Shown in pieces: positions 16,635 to 25,618 of a stretch of DNA of 64,000 nt. Below the pieces are notes generated by a model. It saw nothing but the letters and a program-made list of their open reading frames with translations. It was not told the DNA's origin and did no database searches. The position numbers and the translations under genes are program-made. This DNA is from an uncultured Prevotella sp. (GTDB lineage: Bacteria > Bacteroidota > Bacteroidia > Bacteroidales > Bacteroidaceae): the NCBI GenBank assembly GCA_946183415.1, contig CAMHAM010000002.1, positions 88,048 to 152,047 on the forward strand. The letters are read 5' to 3'. Within the stretch, counting starts at the first letter, position 1, and each line of letters begins with the position of its first letter.

Positions 16635-17770
16635 CAGTAATATCAGCTGACAATATTTTGTCACCGCTCGGCTTTAATACATCAGATAATTATAACGCTG
16701 TAAAGAATAACTTATCTTGCCTCAGGCTTTATGGGCCAGATTGGGGTGTAAGTGATTCTTTTGTGGCAGCTCTTATCAATCATGATGATGTCCTTTCAGA
16801 ATGTGAAGCAGAAGGAATCTCAGAAGGTTATACTTTTTTTGAAAAGATGGCAATTCTTTCTATTCGCAAAACGTTATACCAATGCCAAATTGATATAACA
16901 TCTGAAAGAACTTTGGTTATTATATCATCGACAAAGGGTAATATTGATTTGTTATGTCGTAAACCTGACAATATCGCTGATGATCAAGTGATGCTTGGAG
17001 AGGCCGCAAAAGCTATAGCCACAAACGTTGGAAATCCTAATCAACCTATTGTTATTTCAAATGCTTGCATTTCTGGCGCTAGTAGTCAAATTACGGCAGC
17101 TCGTTTAATTAAAGCTGGATATTACGATCATGTGATAGTGTGTGGCATTGATGTCTTGACTCCATTTGTTGTATCTGGTTTCCAATCGTTAAAGGCTCTT
17201 ACTGATAAACCTTGCCGACCCTTTGATGAAGAAAGAACTGGCATAAACCTTGGAGATGCGGCTTCTACAATTATATATAGTAGTAAGGAAAAAAAGGATT
17301 TGAAGCATGGCGACTGGTATTTAGAGGCTGGAGCCATCCGAAATGATGCCTATCATATTTCAAGCCCATCAAATAAAGGCGAAGGATGTTATAGGGCTCT
17401 ACGACAAATCCTTCAAAATCAAGATTTGGGGGATATTGCTTTTATAAATGCACATGGGACAGCGACTCTGTTTAATGATGAAATGGAGTCTGTGGCAATT
17501 GATAGGGCTGGTTTAAATGCAATTCCTGTTAATAGTCTAAAAGGTTATTTCGGCCATACAATGGGAGCCGCAGGAGTTTTGGAGACAATTATATCAAAAT
17601 GTGCGCTTAATGAAGGTGTTATTTTACCTACAAAAGGATATGAGAACCTAGGTGTCAGTAAGAAGATTGTGGTTACTTCACAGATGGTAGAAACTAATAA
17701 ACAATCATTTATTAAGATGATGTCTGGTTTTGGCGGTTGTAATGCTGCTATTTTATTTAAGAGGTATTGA
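16619..17770 (+). CDS. Beta-ketoacyl-ACP synthase (complete triad)
   Basis: A 383-residue ketosynthase. Nucleophile Cys in 'ISNACISGASSQ', His in 'NAHGTATLFNDE' and second His in 'LKGYFGHTMGAAG'. C-terminal 'MMSGFGGCNAAILF'. The ATG at 16619 (MAERVAVISADN) fits the usual KS N-terminus better than the ATG at 16607. The gene overlaps the thioesterase. It is somewhat more divergent than the other FabF-type enzymes here. It may act as an initiating or partner KS; the assignment of roles among the ketosynthases is not possible from sequence alone. Confidence 0.9.
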   Translation: MAERVAVISADNILSPLGFNTSDNYNAVKNNLSCLRLYGPDWGVSDSFVAALINHDDVLSECEAEGISEGYTFFEKMAILSIRKTLYQCQIDITSERTLVIISSTKGNIDLLCRKPDNIADDQVMLGEAAKAIATNVGNPNQPIVISNACISGASSQITAARLIKAGYYDHVIVCGIDVLTPFVVSGFQSLKALTDKPCRPFDEERTGINLGDAASTIIYSSKEKKDLKHGDWYLEAGAIRNDAYHISSPSNKGEGCYRALRQILQNQDLGDIAFINAHGTATLFNDEMESVAIDRAGLNAIPVNSLKGYFGHTMGAAGVLETIISKCALNEGVILPTKGYENLGVSKKIVVTSQMVETNKQSFIKMMSGFGGCNAAILFKRY

Positions 17771-17771
17771 T

Positions 17772-18344
17772 ATGAATCTCAATTTGAATTTTAAAACAAT
17801 CTCGGAAATTGATATTACTCCAGATTATATATGTTTGAATGGAGTTCTTTTGTCTTTGAAAGAAAAGGGATTATCTATGTTAAACGAAGCCTATCGCAGT
17901 TATGTTAACGATTATCCCAAATACTTTAAAATGGATGGATTGTGTAAGTTGGGATTTCTCGCCTCAGAGTTAATGATTCAGCAACTCGAAGAGAATAGAG
18001 CCTTACCTCGTGAAGATCGAGCTATTATACTATTTAATCGAAGTGGCTCTTTTGATGCAGACAAACAATTTCAGTCTACAATTAGCGATACGAATAATTT
18101 CTATCCTAGTCCGTCAGTGTTTGTTTACACGTTACCTAATATTATAGCAGGCGAAATTGCAATCAGGAATAAGTATCTGGGTGAAACGTCATTCTATGTG
18201 CTAGACAAATATATGGAAAAGACAGTCCAGAAAATTATTCATGCTACTTTTATGGATGAAGTTACAAAAAGCATGTTGACAGGATGGGTAGACTATTATG
18301 ATGCCCATCAATTTGAAGCGAAAATGAAATTATTAACAATATAA
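17772..18344 (+). CDS. Half-length ketosynthase-like protein (no catalytic residues)
   Basis: A 190-residue protein without a KS triad. The stretch 'FYPSPSVFVYTLPNIIAGEI' followed by 'AIRNKYLGETSFY' resembles the KS N-terminal half around the position just before the nucleophile (the 'SxxNxxAG' pattern of PF13723-type proteins). It stops before the His-containing C-terminal half. PF13723-like proteins occur in aryl polyene clusters and resemble truncated chain-length factors. It lies 1 bp after a complete KS and 5 bp before an ACP. Intact codons and tight spacing argue against a decayed gene. It is probably a structural partner of one of the ketosynthases. Confidence 0.6.
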   Translation: MNLNLNFKTISEIDITPDYICLNGVLLSLKEKGLSMLNEAYRSYVNDYPKYFKMDGLCKLGFLASELMIQQLEENRALPREDRAIILFNRSGSFDADKQFQSTISDTNNFYPSPSVFVYTLPNIIAGEIAIRNKYLGETSFYVLDKYMEKTVQKIIHATFMDEVTKSMLTGWVDYYDAHQFEAKMKLLTI

Positions 18345-18349
18345 GAAAA

Positions 18350-18607
18350 ATGGAAAATTTAGTTTTAGAATTGAAGAAGGACATTATCGAATCGTTAAAC
18401 CTTGAGGATGTTAAACCAGAGGATATTGATGCAGATGCTCCTTTGTTTGGTAGTGGCCTTGGGTTGGATTCAATAGATGCCCTTGAACTCATTGTTTTAT
18501 TGGAAAAGAAATATGGAATAAAGATGAAAGATCCTCAAAAAGGGAAGGAAGTCTTTAAATCTGTTAATGTAATGGCAAAGTTTATCGCAGATAATAGAAC
18601 TAAATAA
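18350..18607 (+). CDS. Acyl carrier protein
   Basis: An 85-residue ACP with the modification Ser in 'GLGLDSIDALELIVLLEKKY', the DSxDxxEL form typical of type II PKS and aryl polyene carriers. It lies between the half-KS and the next full KS (7 bp). It is one of three ACPs linked to the pigment genes, plus the AMP-ligase partner. It has a different helix II sequence from the 15513 ACP, which suggests a different client enzyme. Confidence 0.93.
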   Translation: MENLVLELKKDIIESLNLEDVKPEDIDADAPLFGSGLGLDSIDALELIVLLEKKYGIKMKDPQKGKEVFKSVNVMAKFIADNRTK

Positions 18608-18614
18608 CTAAATT

Positions 18615-19826
18615 TTGGATCCTATCTTTATAACAGGAGCAGGTGTGGTATCTGCTATAGGCGTAGGTAAGAAAGAAACCTTATCTTCTCTTATATCTGG
18701 TCAGACAGGAATCGGTAAGATGAGATATTTGAAATCTCTTCATATTGATATACCTGTTGGCGAGGTGAAACTCACTAACGAAGAAATGGCGCATCTTCTT
18801 GGTGTGGATAATAATCCTCAATTTACTAGGACTGCACTTATTGGAAGATTGGCCCTGCGTGAAGCCCTAGAAGAAGCTTCATTGGATGGTGATAATTTGG
18901 ATGATGTCCATTTTATTTCTGCTACGACAGTCGGTGGTATGGATCGTAGAGAAATGTATCACTCCCAGGAGAAAGGTTGCGATTCTTTTGTTGCAGAAAT
19001 TGCTACCCATAATTGTGCTGCAAGTTCAGAAATGATAGCAGAGCAATTTGGTAATTTTGCTTCCATTTCTACCGTATCGACGGCATGCTCTTCGGCAACT
19101 AATGCAATTATTACAGGCGCTAATATGCTCCGATGTGGAATGGCTGATATTGTAGTCGCTGGCGGTTCTGAGAGCTTGTCAAAATTCCATCTGAATGGTT
19201 TTAATTCTTTGATGATTCTTGATCATAATCAGTGCCGCCCGTTTGATAAAGATAGGGCTGGTCTTAATTTGGGAGAGGGTGCTGCATATCTGGTAATGGA
19301 AACGGCAACCTCTGTAAAAAAAAGGGGAGTTAGCCCCTTGTGCATATTAAGCGGGTATGGTAATGCGTGTGATGCATTTCATCAGACAGCCTCTTCTCCT
19401 GATGGTAAAGGTGCTTTTTTAGCAATGAAAAAGGCTTTAGAACTTGCAAAGAAAAAACCAGAAGATATTCAATATATCAATGCCCATGGCACAGGGACTA
19501 TCAATAATGATGAAAGTGAAAGTTATGCTATAAAAAGAGTATTTGATAATAAAACCCCACCGATATCTTCAACCAAATCTTTTACAGGGCATACAACAAG
19601 CGCATCTGGTAGTATAGAGGCGGTTTTTTGTATTTTAGCACTAAAAGAACAATTCCTTCCAGTGAATATTAATTGGAAAACTCCTATGGAAAATGGAATT
19701 ATTCCTGTTATGAATCCAACCCCCGTTTCGGAAATCAAGAATATTCTTAGCAATGCTTTCGGTTTTGGAGGTAATGACTCTTCTCTAATTTTCTCACGAA
19801 TTGAAAGCTTCTATGAAAATAAATAA
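18615..19826 (+). CDS. Beta-ketoacyl-ACP synthase (complete triad, TTG start)
   Basis: A 403-residue FabF-type ketosynthase with Cys in 'STVSTACSSATNA', His in 'NAHGTGTINNDE', His in 'SFTGHTTSASGS' and the C-terminal 'SNAFGFGGNDSSLIF'. The only start that fits is a TTG at 18615 (then DPIFITGAG); there is no ATG near the family start. Its 3' end overlaps by 14 bp the gene for the KS-like protein that follows, the arrangement expected for a KS/chain-length-factor heterodimer such as ApeO-ApeC. Confidence 0.9.
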   Translation: MDPIFITGAGVVSAIGVGKKETLSSLISGQTGIGKMRYLKSLHIDIPVGEVKLTNEEMAHLLGVDNNPQFTRTALIGRLALREALEEASLDGDNLDDVHFISATTVGGMDRREMYHSQEKGCDSFVAEIATHNCAASSEMIAEQFGNFASISTVSTACSSATNAIITGANMLRCGMADIVVAGGSESLSKFHLNGFNSLMILDHNQCRPFDKDRAGLNLGEGAAYLVMETATSVKKRGVSPLCILSGYGNACDAFHQTASSPDGKGAFLAMKKALELAKKKPEDIQYINAHGTGTINNDESESYAIKRVFDNKTPPISSTKSFTGHTTSASGSIEAVFCILALKEQFLPVNINWKTPMENGIIPVMNPTPVSEIKNILSNAFGFGGNDSSLIFSRIESFYENK

Positions 19827-20856
19827 TGTATACATATATGCTGCAGAGCAGATATCTATTCAAAATCCGCTTTCAGAGCAATGGATGGATACTCCTCTGT
19901 TTTACGAAGACTCGTTGGTAAAAGCTGTGAATCCGCCTTTCCGTGATTATTTAGCACCCAATGAGGCTCGTCGTATGGGTAACTTGATGAAGCGTGCTTT
20001 AGTAACATCTATAAAAGTTCTAAAAGAGACAGGGATAGATCATCCTGACGCAATTATAACAGGTACAAGTATTGGAAGCCTGGATTATACAGAAAGATTC
20101 TTGGATGACTTGCTTGAAAATGGAGAAGAGGCACTTAGTCCTACATATTTCATGCAGTCTACACATAATACCGTAGGTTCAGCCCTTGGCATTTATACTA
20201 AGACCCATGGCTATAATACTACATATTCTCACGGAGAAATTAGTTTCGATGCAGCTCTATTTGATGCATGGATGCAGTTGCAATTAGATGCCATTTCTAA
20301 TGCGTTGGTAAGTGGGCATGATGAGATGATTGAATCTTTTTTTGAGCTCCTTCGCAAAACGGGCTATGTTGGATTAGACGGAATGGTTCCTTGCGGTGAA
20401 GTTGCCATGTCTATGATAATAGGAAAAGAAAAACGCGTAGATAGCTTATGTGAGATATCAGGAATAAGACTGAGTTATAAACCTTCTTTGGAGAATTTTA
20501 AAAGTATTCTTTACGAGATGCTTCATGATGCTGATATCTCATATTCTGATATAAGTGCAGTAATGACAGGTGTAAATGGAAATCCCCAAAATGATTCGCG
20601 TTATGCCAAGATAATAAATTCATTGATGCATGATAAGCCTCTTTTTCATTATAAACACTTATTTGGCGAGAACTACACTTCATCCGCATTAGGCTTATAT
20701 ACGGCAGCCAATCTTTTAAGCAAGCAGGAAGTACCATCATTTATATATGATAGTAGTTCTCCGTGTGAATGTAAATCATTAAATAACATTATTTTATTAA
20801 ACATGACTAATGGCGGCGAATGCTCCATTATTATACTGAAAAGAATATGTTATTAA
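19813..20856 (+). CDS. Ketosynthase-like chain length factor (nucleophile lost)
   Basis: A 347-residue KS-fold protein. At the nucleophile position it reads 'YNTTYSHGEISFDAAL' with no Cys, and the two catalytic His motifs are degenerate ('VMTGVNGNPQND' replaces NAHGT, 'HLFGENYTSSALG' holds the second position). The N-terminal half keeps 'GTSIGSLDYTERF' and 'QSTHNTVGSALGIY'. This fits a chain-length-factor partner that pairs with the KS encoded immediately upstream. I chose the ATG at 19813 over the TTG at 19801. The gene overlaps the start of the next one by 10 bp. Confidence 0.8.
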   Translation: MKINNVYIYAAEQISIQNPLSEQWMDTPLFYEDSLVKAVNPPFRDYLAPNEARRMGNLMKRALVTSIKVLKETGIDHPDAIITGTSIGSLDYTERFLDDLLENGEEALSPTYFMQSTHNTVGSALGIYTKTHGYNTTYSHGEISFDAALFDAWMQLQLDAISNALVSGHDEMIESFFELLRKTGYVGLDGMVPCGEVAMSMIIGKEKRVDSLCEISGIRLSYKPSLENFKSILYEMLHDADISYSDISAVMTGVNGNPQNDSRYAKIINSLMHDKPLFHYKHLFGENYTSSALGLYTAANLLSKQEVPSFIYDSSSPCECKSLNNIILLNMTNGGECSIIILKRICY

Positions 20857-21203
20857 AGCTTTTACCTTTGTCGCTTTTTCAATGTATGCTTCTTTCTGGA
20901 GGCCAGGTGTTAATGAAATATGGTTTAATGAAAGCGGGTGATTTCTCTTTCACATGGCAATATTTTCATAGATTGTTTTTTAATTGGCAATTTATAAGCT
21001 GCGGCCTTTGTTATGGCGCAGGTTCTATTCTATGGATGTATATAATTAAGAATTTCCCATTTAGCATGGCCTATCCTATGGTAAGCCTTAGTTATGTAAT
21101 GGGCATGTTTGCTGCTATTATTTTCTTTCATGAACATGTGCCTTTTGAAAGATGGCTTGGGGTATTCTTCATTTTATCAGGATGTGTATTAATAGCAAAA
21201 TGA
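20847..21203 (+). CDS. Small four-TM EamA/SMR-like transporter subunit
   Basis: A 118-residue protein of about four hydrophobic helices. It resembles half of a DMT permease, such as ArnE or SMR proteins, with the typical 'GQVLMKYGLMK' in TM1 and 'AYPMVSLSYVMGMFAAIIFF' in the later half, and ends 'GVFFILSGCVLIAK'. Proteins of this size work as dimers to flip small lipids. A role in moving a lipid-linked intermediate across the inner membrane is plausible given the nearby LolA and GT2 genes. Start ATG at 20847, overlapping the chain-length-factor gene. Confidence 0.75.
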   Translation: MLLKLLPLSLFQCMLLSGGQVLMKYGLMKAGDFSFTWQYFHRLFFNWQFISCGLCYGAGSILWMYIIKNFPFSMAYPMVSLSYVMGMFAAIIFFHEHVPFERWLGVFFILSGCVLIAK

Positions 21204-21213
21204 ATAGTTGAAT

Positions 21214-21846
21214 ATGATTAGGATTATGTTTATATTAGTGACTGCATTTTCTTCTTTGACACTTTTTGGACAAACAAAACTGTCACCAGAACAGCAGAAA
21301 CAGATGGTTGAGAAAATAGACAAGACTGCCTCTGTAATGACAGCTATGCAATGCGAATTTGTTCAGACGAAAAGTATGAAGCTGTTAAGTAAAGAAATGC
21401 ATTCAAAGGGTATTATGTATTTTAAACGTCCAAATAAATTACGCTGGCAATATATCACTCCATATGATTATACATTTATCCTAAATGGAGATAAAGTTCA
21501 TATCAAATCTTCCAAGTCTACGAAGAATATAGATGTTCAAGGGAATAAAATGTTTCGACAGATTACAAACATTATTCTTAATAGTGTTACAGGGGGGAAC
21601 CTGAATAGTTCTACAGACTTTAATGTTGAAATGTATAAGAAAGATAACAGTTATTATGCTAAGTTATTCCCCAAAAAGAAAGAGTTAAAGCAACTTTATC
21701 AAGTCATCGAAATCTATTTTGATTCTTCCTTAACGATGGTAAATAGGGTTAGAATGCTTGAAAAGACTGGTGATGAGACTCAAGTTAAGCTTAATAATAC
21801 TAAATTAAATATTGCCGTCGATGATAAAATATTTCTCGCTAATTAG
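21214..21846 (+). CDS. LolA-like outer-membrane carrier protein
   Basis: A 210-residue periplasmic protein with a signal peptide ending near 'TLFGQ'. The LolA core is present: 'QCEFVQTKSMKLLSKEMHSK', 'GIMYFKRPNKLRWQY' and 'FILNGDKVHI', a Trp-containing half-barrel strand pattern. LolA paralogues in aryl polyene clusters are thought to carry the lipid-anchored pigment to the outer membrane. The ATG at 21214 was used rather than the TTG at 21208. It overlaps the next gene by 26 bp. Confidence 0.85.
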   Translation: MIRIMFILVTAFSSLTLFGQTKLSPEQQKQMVEKIDKTASVMTAMQCEFVQTKSMKLLSKEMHSKGIMYFKRPNKLRWQYITPYDYTFILNGDKVHIKSSKSTKNIDVQGNKMFRQITNIILNSVTGGNLNSSTDFNVEMYKKDNSYYAKLFPKKKELKQLYQVIEIYFDSSLTMVNRVRMLEKTGDETQVKLNNTKLNIAVDDKIFLAN

Positions 21847-22291
21847 TTTCTGCCTTTTGTTCTTCCAGACTGCTTGTATGGCGAACAGTGGGCTTTCTAT
21901 GGAAAACCTGATGGATTCGACACAATGTGAAGAGTATAATCTAAGGATGCAGTTTAGAGGACATGAGATTACTGGGATATGCGTAATAAATAAGACTAAT
22001 GATAGCAATCTTGTAGGAACGGTTATTAATGAATTTGGTATGAAAGCTTTTGATTTTGTTTATTCAAATGGGAAAATCAAGCTGATCAATATTATTTCAT
22101 TTTTAGACAAGTGGTATATCCGTAAAGTATTAAAAAAAGATCTTAGCTTTATTTTTACTTATATGCCTAAAGGTATAGATTTTGAAAGAAAATATAGGCG
22201 AATATCATTTAAGGAAAATGGCGAAGTTGAGGCCGTTAATAAAAAATTTGTTATTATCTATTCATTCATTCCACTGAAAGGCGAGTCATGA
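21821..22291 (+). CDS. Exported or lipoprotein-like protein of unknown function
   Basis: A 156-residue protein with an N-terminal hydrophobic signal ('YFSLISFCLLFFQTAC'). The Cys fits an imperfect lipobox, so this may be a lipoprotein. The rest is beta-rich and basic ('FDFVYSNGKIKL', 'DFERKYRRISF'), with no motif I can name. Its size and place between LolA and the dehydratase match the small lipoprotein (DUF3261-type) found in other aryl polyene clusters, but sequence similarity cannot be checked here. It overlaps both flanking genes. Confidence 0.65.
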   Translation: MIKYFSLISFCLLFFQTACMANSGLSMENLMDSTQCEEYNLRMQFRGHEITGICVINKTNDSNLVGTVINEFGMKAFDFVYSNGKIKLINIISFLDKWYIRKVLKKDLSFIFTYMPKGIDFERKYRRISFKENGEVEAVNKKFVIIYSFIPLKGES

Positions 22292-22665
22292 GATTGTTAA
22301 ATAATCTGTATAAGGTATTATGTGCTGATTCAAAAGACGGAAGATTAACCTTCAAAGTTAAGTTAGATCCCGATTGCTTTATCTATCAAACCCACTTTCC
22401 TGGTAATCCAATAACTCCAGGTGTGTGTCTGATTCAGATTACATCAGAATTGTTGGAATTAGAGTATCATAATATTTATGATCTCAGTTATCTTAAAAAC
22501 ATAAAATTTAAGAAAATTGTCAGACCGGGTGAAACGGTATCCTTCGTTTTTTCTGATATGACTATAAAAAATAGTATGTGCAATGTCGTTGTTAGTGTAG
22601 AAAAAGAGGATGTTCAATATGCAAAAATGTCGATGCAATTCAATATAATTAAAAATGAGTTATAA
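22288..22665 (+). CDS. FabA/FabZ-like dehydratase (ApeI-like)
   Basis: A 125-residue hotdog protein with the catalytic motif 'HFPGNPITPGVCLIQITSEL'. The active-site His and the PG loop are intact, while the usual helix Glu is shifted or replaced. It probably works on hydroxyacyl-ACP as the second dehydratase of the system, complementing the 15755 protein that lacks the His motif. It overlaps neighbours by 4 and 11 bp. Confidence 0.83.
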   Translation: MRLLNNLYKVLCADSKDGRLTFKVKLDPDCFIYQTHFPGNPITPGVCLIQITSELLELEYHNIYDLSYLKNIKFKKIVRPGETVSFVFSDMTIKNSMCNVVVSVEKEDVQYAKMSMQFNIIKNEL

Positions 22666-23416
22666 CGAATTAGATAGGCAGATTTGTGTTATTATCCCTA
22701 CTTATAATAATGCGTCAACGATAAAGCGTGTTATAGAGGATGTCGAACATTATTGCATTAACATTATTGTAGTGAACGACGGTTGTACGGATAATACTAC
22801 GGAATTTCTTAATTCTCTTCCTTATTCTATAGTAGTTGTATCTTACCCACATAATAAAGGGAAAGGTTATGCTCTTGTATCAGGCTTTAAGAAAGCAATA
22901 GCTCTCGGATATACTTATGCGATTACAATTGATGCTGATGGGCAACATTTCGCGGATGATCTTCCACGCTTTTTTGAGGCATTAAAAGATAATCCTAACG
23001 GCTTTATCATAGGATGTCGAAACTTAACAGAAGAGAATATGCCGAGACAAAATACCTTTGCTAATCGTTTCTCTAATTTTTGGTTTCATTTGCAAACAGG
23101 TATAAACTTACCAGATACCCAGAGTGGTTATAGGCTTTATACTTTATCATCACTGAAAGGATTAAATTTGATAACTTCTCGATATGAATCAGAACTGGAA
23201 CTTTTGGTATATGCGGCTTGGACAGGGGTAAAGATCACCTCTGTCGTCGTTAAAGTTTATTACCCACCAGCAGAAGAGAGGGTGAGCCATTTCCGGCCTG
23301 TTTATGATTTCATCAGAATAAGTGTTTTAAATACAGTACTTTGTGTTGGAGCTCTGGTATATGGTATGCCATGTAAAATTGTTAGGACTTTAAAAAAAAC
23401 TATTCATTTGATATGA
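22655..23416 (+). CDS. Family 2 glycosyltransferase (DPM1-like)
   Basis: A 253-residue GT-A enzyme. It starts 'CVIIPTYNNASTIKRVIEDV', has 'VVNDGCTDNT', the metal-binding 'TIDADGQHFADDL', and an acceptor region 'DTQSGYRLYTL'. The C-terminus has a hydrophobic segment and a basic tail, suggesting membrane contact. This is the polyprenol-phosphate mannosyltransferase-like subgroup, which in aryl polyene clusters may glycosylate the anchor lipid; the donor and acceptor are unknown. Confidence 0.88.
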   Translation: MSYNELDRQICVIIPTYNNASTIKRVIEDVEHYCINIIVVNDGCTDNTTEFLNSLPYSIVVVSYPHNKGKGYALVSGFKKAIALGYTYAITIDADGQHFADDLPRFFEALKDNPNGFIIGCRNLTEENMPRQNTFANRFSNFWFHLQTGINLPDTQSGYRLYTLSSLKGLNLITSRYESELELLVYAAWTGVKITSVVVKVYYPPAEERVSHFRPVYDFIRISVLNTVLCVGALVYGMPCKIVRTLKKTIHLI

Positions 23417-23420
23417 GTTT

Positions 23421-24155
23421 ATGACTTCAATAAAACAGTGGGCATATACAATCTTTTCTTTCTGCTTCTTTTTAGTAGCAGCTTTATTTCTCACTATATT
23501 GGGCTTTTTACTGTTAACTCTTGGTGGAAAAACAGCAAAACATAAAGAAAAATACCATCAAATATTACAAACAGTCTCAAAGTTTGCGATCAATCATGTT
23601 CCTGGAACTTCTTTCACATATCAAAATGATCAGAATGAATCATTCAAAACTCCCTCGATTATTATTAGTAATCATCAATCTCATCTTGATTTGATGGGAA
23701 TAATTATGTTAACTCCCAAACTGATAATACTGACTAAGAATTGGGTTTGGCATAATCCTTTTTATGGTTTTATCATTCGATACGCTGATTTCTTTCCTAT
23801 GACAGATAAAGAGCAGATGTTAAATGATCTGCATAAGAAAGTAAATGAAGGCTATTCTATTATGATTTTCCCAGAAGGAACTCGATCTGCTGATTGTAGA
23901 ATCCTGCGTTTTCATAGGGGAGCATTTTATCTTGCTGAGGAATTGAATCTGGATATTGTTCCAATATTAATAAAAGGATTTGGTGAAGTTCTTCCCAAAA
24001 AATCTTTTCATTTATACCCAGGGAATATGTCATTAGAAGTTTTACCAAAAATTAATCGTAAAGATATTGCAGACCTTAATTATAGGGAAGTAACAAAGAA
24101 GGTACATCAATTATATATAGAAAGGATCCGTGAAAAAGTGTGTCATCATAGGTAG
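23421..24155 (+). CDS. PlsC-type 1-acylglycerol-3-phosphate acyltransferase family protein
   Basis: A 244-residue LPLAT with an N-terminal TM helix ('FCFFLVAALFLTILGFLLL'). HX4D is present in 'SNHQSHLDLMG', motif II in 'FFPMTDKEQML' and motif III in 'MIFPEGTRSADCRI'; 'RFHRGAFYLAEE' follows. It is expected to transfer an acyl chain to a hydroxyl. In this operon it may attach the polyene acyl group to a lipid or to the resorcinol. It overlaps the FAD oxidoreductase gene by 26 bp. Confidence 0.88.
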   Translation: MTSIKQWAYTIFSFCFFLVAALFLTILGFLLLTLGGKTAKHKEKYHQILQTVSKFAINHVPGTSFTYQNDQNESFKTPSIIISNHQSHLDLMGIIMLTPKLIILTKNWVWHNPFYGFIIRYADFFPMTDKEQMLNDLHKKVNEGYSIMIFPEGTRSADCRILRFHRGAFYLAEELNLDIVPILIKGFGEVLPKKSFHLYPGNMSLEVLPKINRKDIADLNYREVTKKVHQLYIERIREKVCHHR

Positions 24156-25614
24156 CGGTCTCGGAGGGCTTTCGTGTGGCTGTATCCTAGCAAAGAACGG
24201 ATACGAAGTAACCGTTCTCGAGAAGAATCCTCAGTTTGGAGGCTGCCTTCAGTGTTTTCGCCGTGGGGATGCTGTCTTTGATACTGGGATGCATTATATA
24301 GGAAGCTTGGATCCTGGTCAAGTTTTAAATATTTATTTCCGATATCTGGGTATTGATAAAGATATAAAGCTATCCAAGTTAGATCCGTTAGGATATGATG
24401 TGATATCCTACAAAGGAAAATATTATCAATTAGCAAATGGGAGAGATGCATTCATAAATACATTATCAAATCATTTTCCCTCATGTAGAGGGGAATTGAT
24501 ACAGTATTATGACCTAATAAAGAAGATATCATCATCATGGGTTTTGCATTCTTTAAATCGAAATGTTGACTTTAACGTCAATACTGAATATCAGATGCAG
24601 AGTGTGAATAATGTAATTGATAGCATTATTAGTGACCCTATACTTAGGCAAGTCATAGTCGGAATACTACCTTTGTATGCAGGCGTGAAAGATCATACTC
24701 CTTTTTCTACACATGCATTAATATCTGATTGTTATGAGAAAAGTGCGTACCGGATAGTTGGTGGGAGCAGTTTGGTGGCTGATTCTCTAGTAAATTCTAT
24801 ACGTAACATGGGAGGAAAGGTACTTTCAAAACAGAAAGTAACCAATATCGAATGTAATGATGTAAAAGCAACATCTGTAATAACAGAATCTGGCGAATGC
24901 TTCCCCACAGATATAATTATTAGTGCTATTCATCCTGCTCTTACGCTTCAACTTATAGATAGTCATTTGATTCGACCAACATATCGCCGACGGATAATGA
25001 ATATCCAAAACACAACCTCTGTTTTTACTGTATATTTAAAATTCCGCAAAAACAGTGTGCGCTATATGAATAAAAATCTATACATTTATAGAGGCGATTC
25101 CATTTGGGGATGTGAGAATTACAATGATCTTACATGGCCCAAATGTCTTCTTTATATGCATTTCTGTCATGAAGAAAATCCAACTTTTGCTAGAAGTGGC
25201 GAGATTCTGACATACATGAATATCTCGGAAGTTCAGCAATGGATTGGTACACATGTAGGACAACGTGGAAGCAGCTATGAAGATTTCAAGAAAATGAAGG
25301 CAGAGGTTGTCATACAAGCGTTAGAGCAAGAAATACCAGGCGTTAGTCAAAATATTGAAGAGTATTATACATCGACACCTTTGACGTACCTTGATTATAC
25401 TGGTATTCCAGATGGTGCAATGTATGGGATGTTTAAGGATGTACAGAATATAGTTTCCAGTAGTGTAACGAGCCGAACAAAGATACCTAATCTCTTTCTA
25501 GCAGGCCAGAGTATAACCTTACATGGGATGCTTGGAGTACTTGCCGGTAGCTTATCCACATGTTCTGAATTACTTACAATTGACGAAATATTTTCTCAGT
25601 TAAAGGATATATAA
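24130..25614 (+). CDS. CrtI/RetSat-like FAD-dependent oxidoreductase
   Basis: A 494-residue flavoprotein. Dinucleotide fold 'IIGSGLGGLSCGCILAKNGY', then 'VLEKNPQFGGCLQC' and 'DTGMHYIGSLDPG', as in phytoene desaturase and retinol saturase relatives, with a C-terminal 'NLFLAGQSITLHGMLG' flavin-binding end. It is a paralogue of 37470-38885 (shared 'GGCLQ', 'FDTG.HY.G' and 'GQS..LHG'). It probably introduces or isomerises double bonds in the pigment or acts on the alkyl resorcinol. The start codon is a GTG at 24130. Confidence 0.88.
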   Translation: MKKCVIIGSGLGGLSCGCILAKNGYEVTVLEKNPQFGGCLQCFRRGDAVFDTGMHYIGSLDPGQVLNIYFRYLGIDKDIKLSKLDPLGYDVISYKGKYYQLANGRDAFINTLSNHFPSCRGELIQYYDLIKKISSSWVLHSLNRNVDFNVNTEYQMQSVNNVIDSIISDPILRQVIVGILPLYAGVKDHTPFSTHALISDCYEKSAYRIVGGSSLVADSLVNSIRNMGGKVLSKQKVTNIECNDVKATSVITESGECFPTDIIISAIHPALTLQLIDSHLIRPTYRRRIMNIQNTTSVFTVYLKFRKNSVRYMNKNLYIYRGDSIWGCENYNDLTWPKCLLYMHFCHEENPTFARSGEILTYMNISEVQQWIGTHVGQRGSSYEDFKKMKAEVVIQALEQEIPGVSQNIEEYYTSTPLTYLDYTGIPDGAMYGMFKDVQNIVSSSVTSRTKIPNLFLAGQSITLHGMLGVLAGSLSTCSELLTIDEIFSQLKDI

Positions 25615-25618
25615 ATGT

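Noticed and set aside
18615..18617. Frameshift at the start of the KS at 18615 due to the lack of ATG
   Set aside because: A TTG start gives the exact family N-terminus, so the gene is taken as intact.
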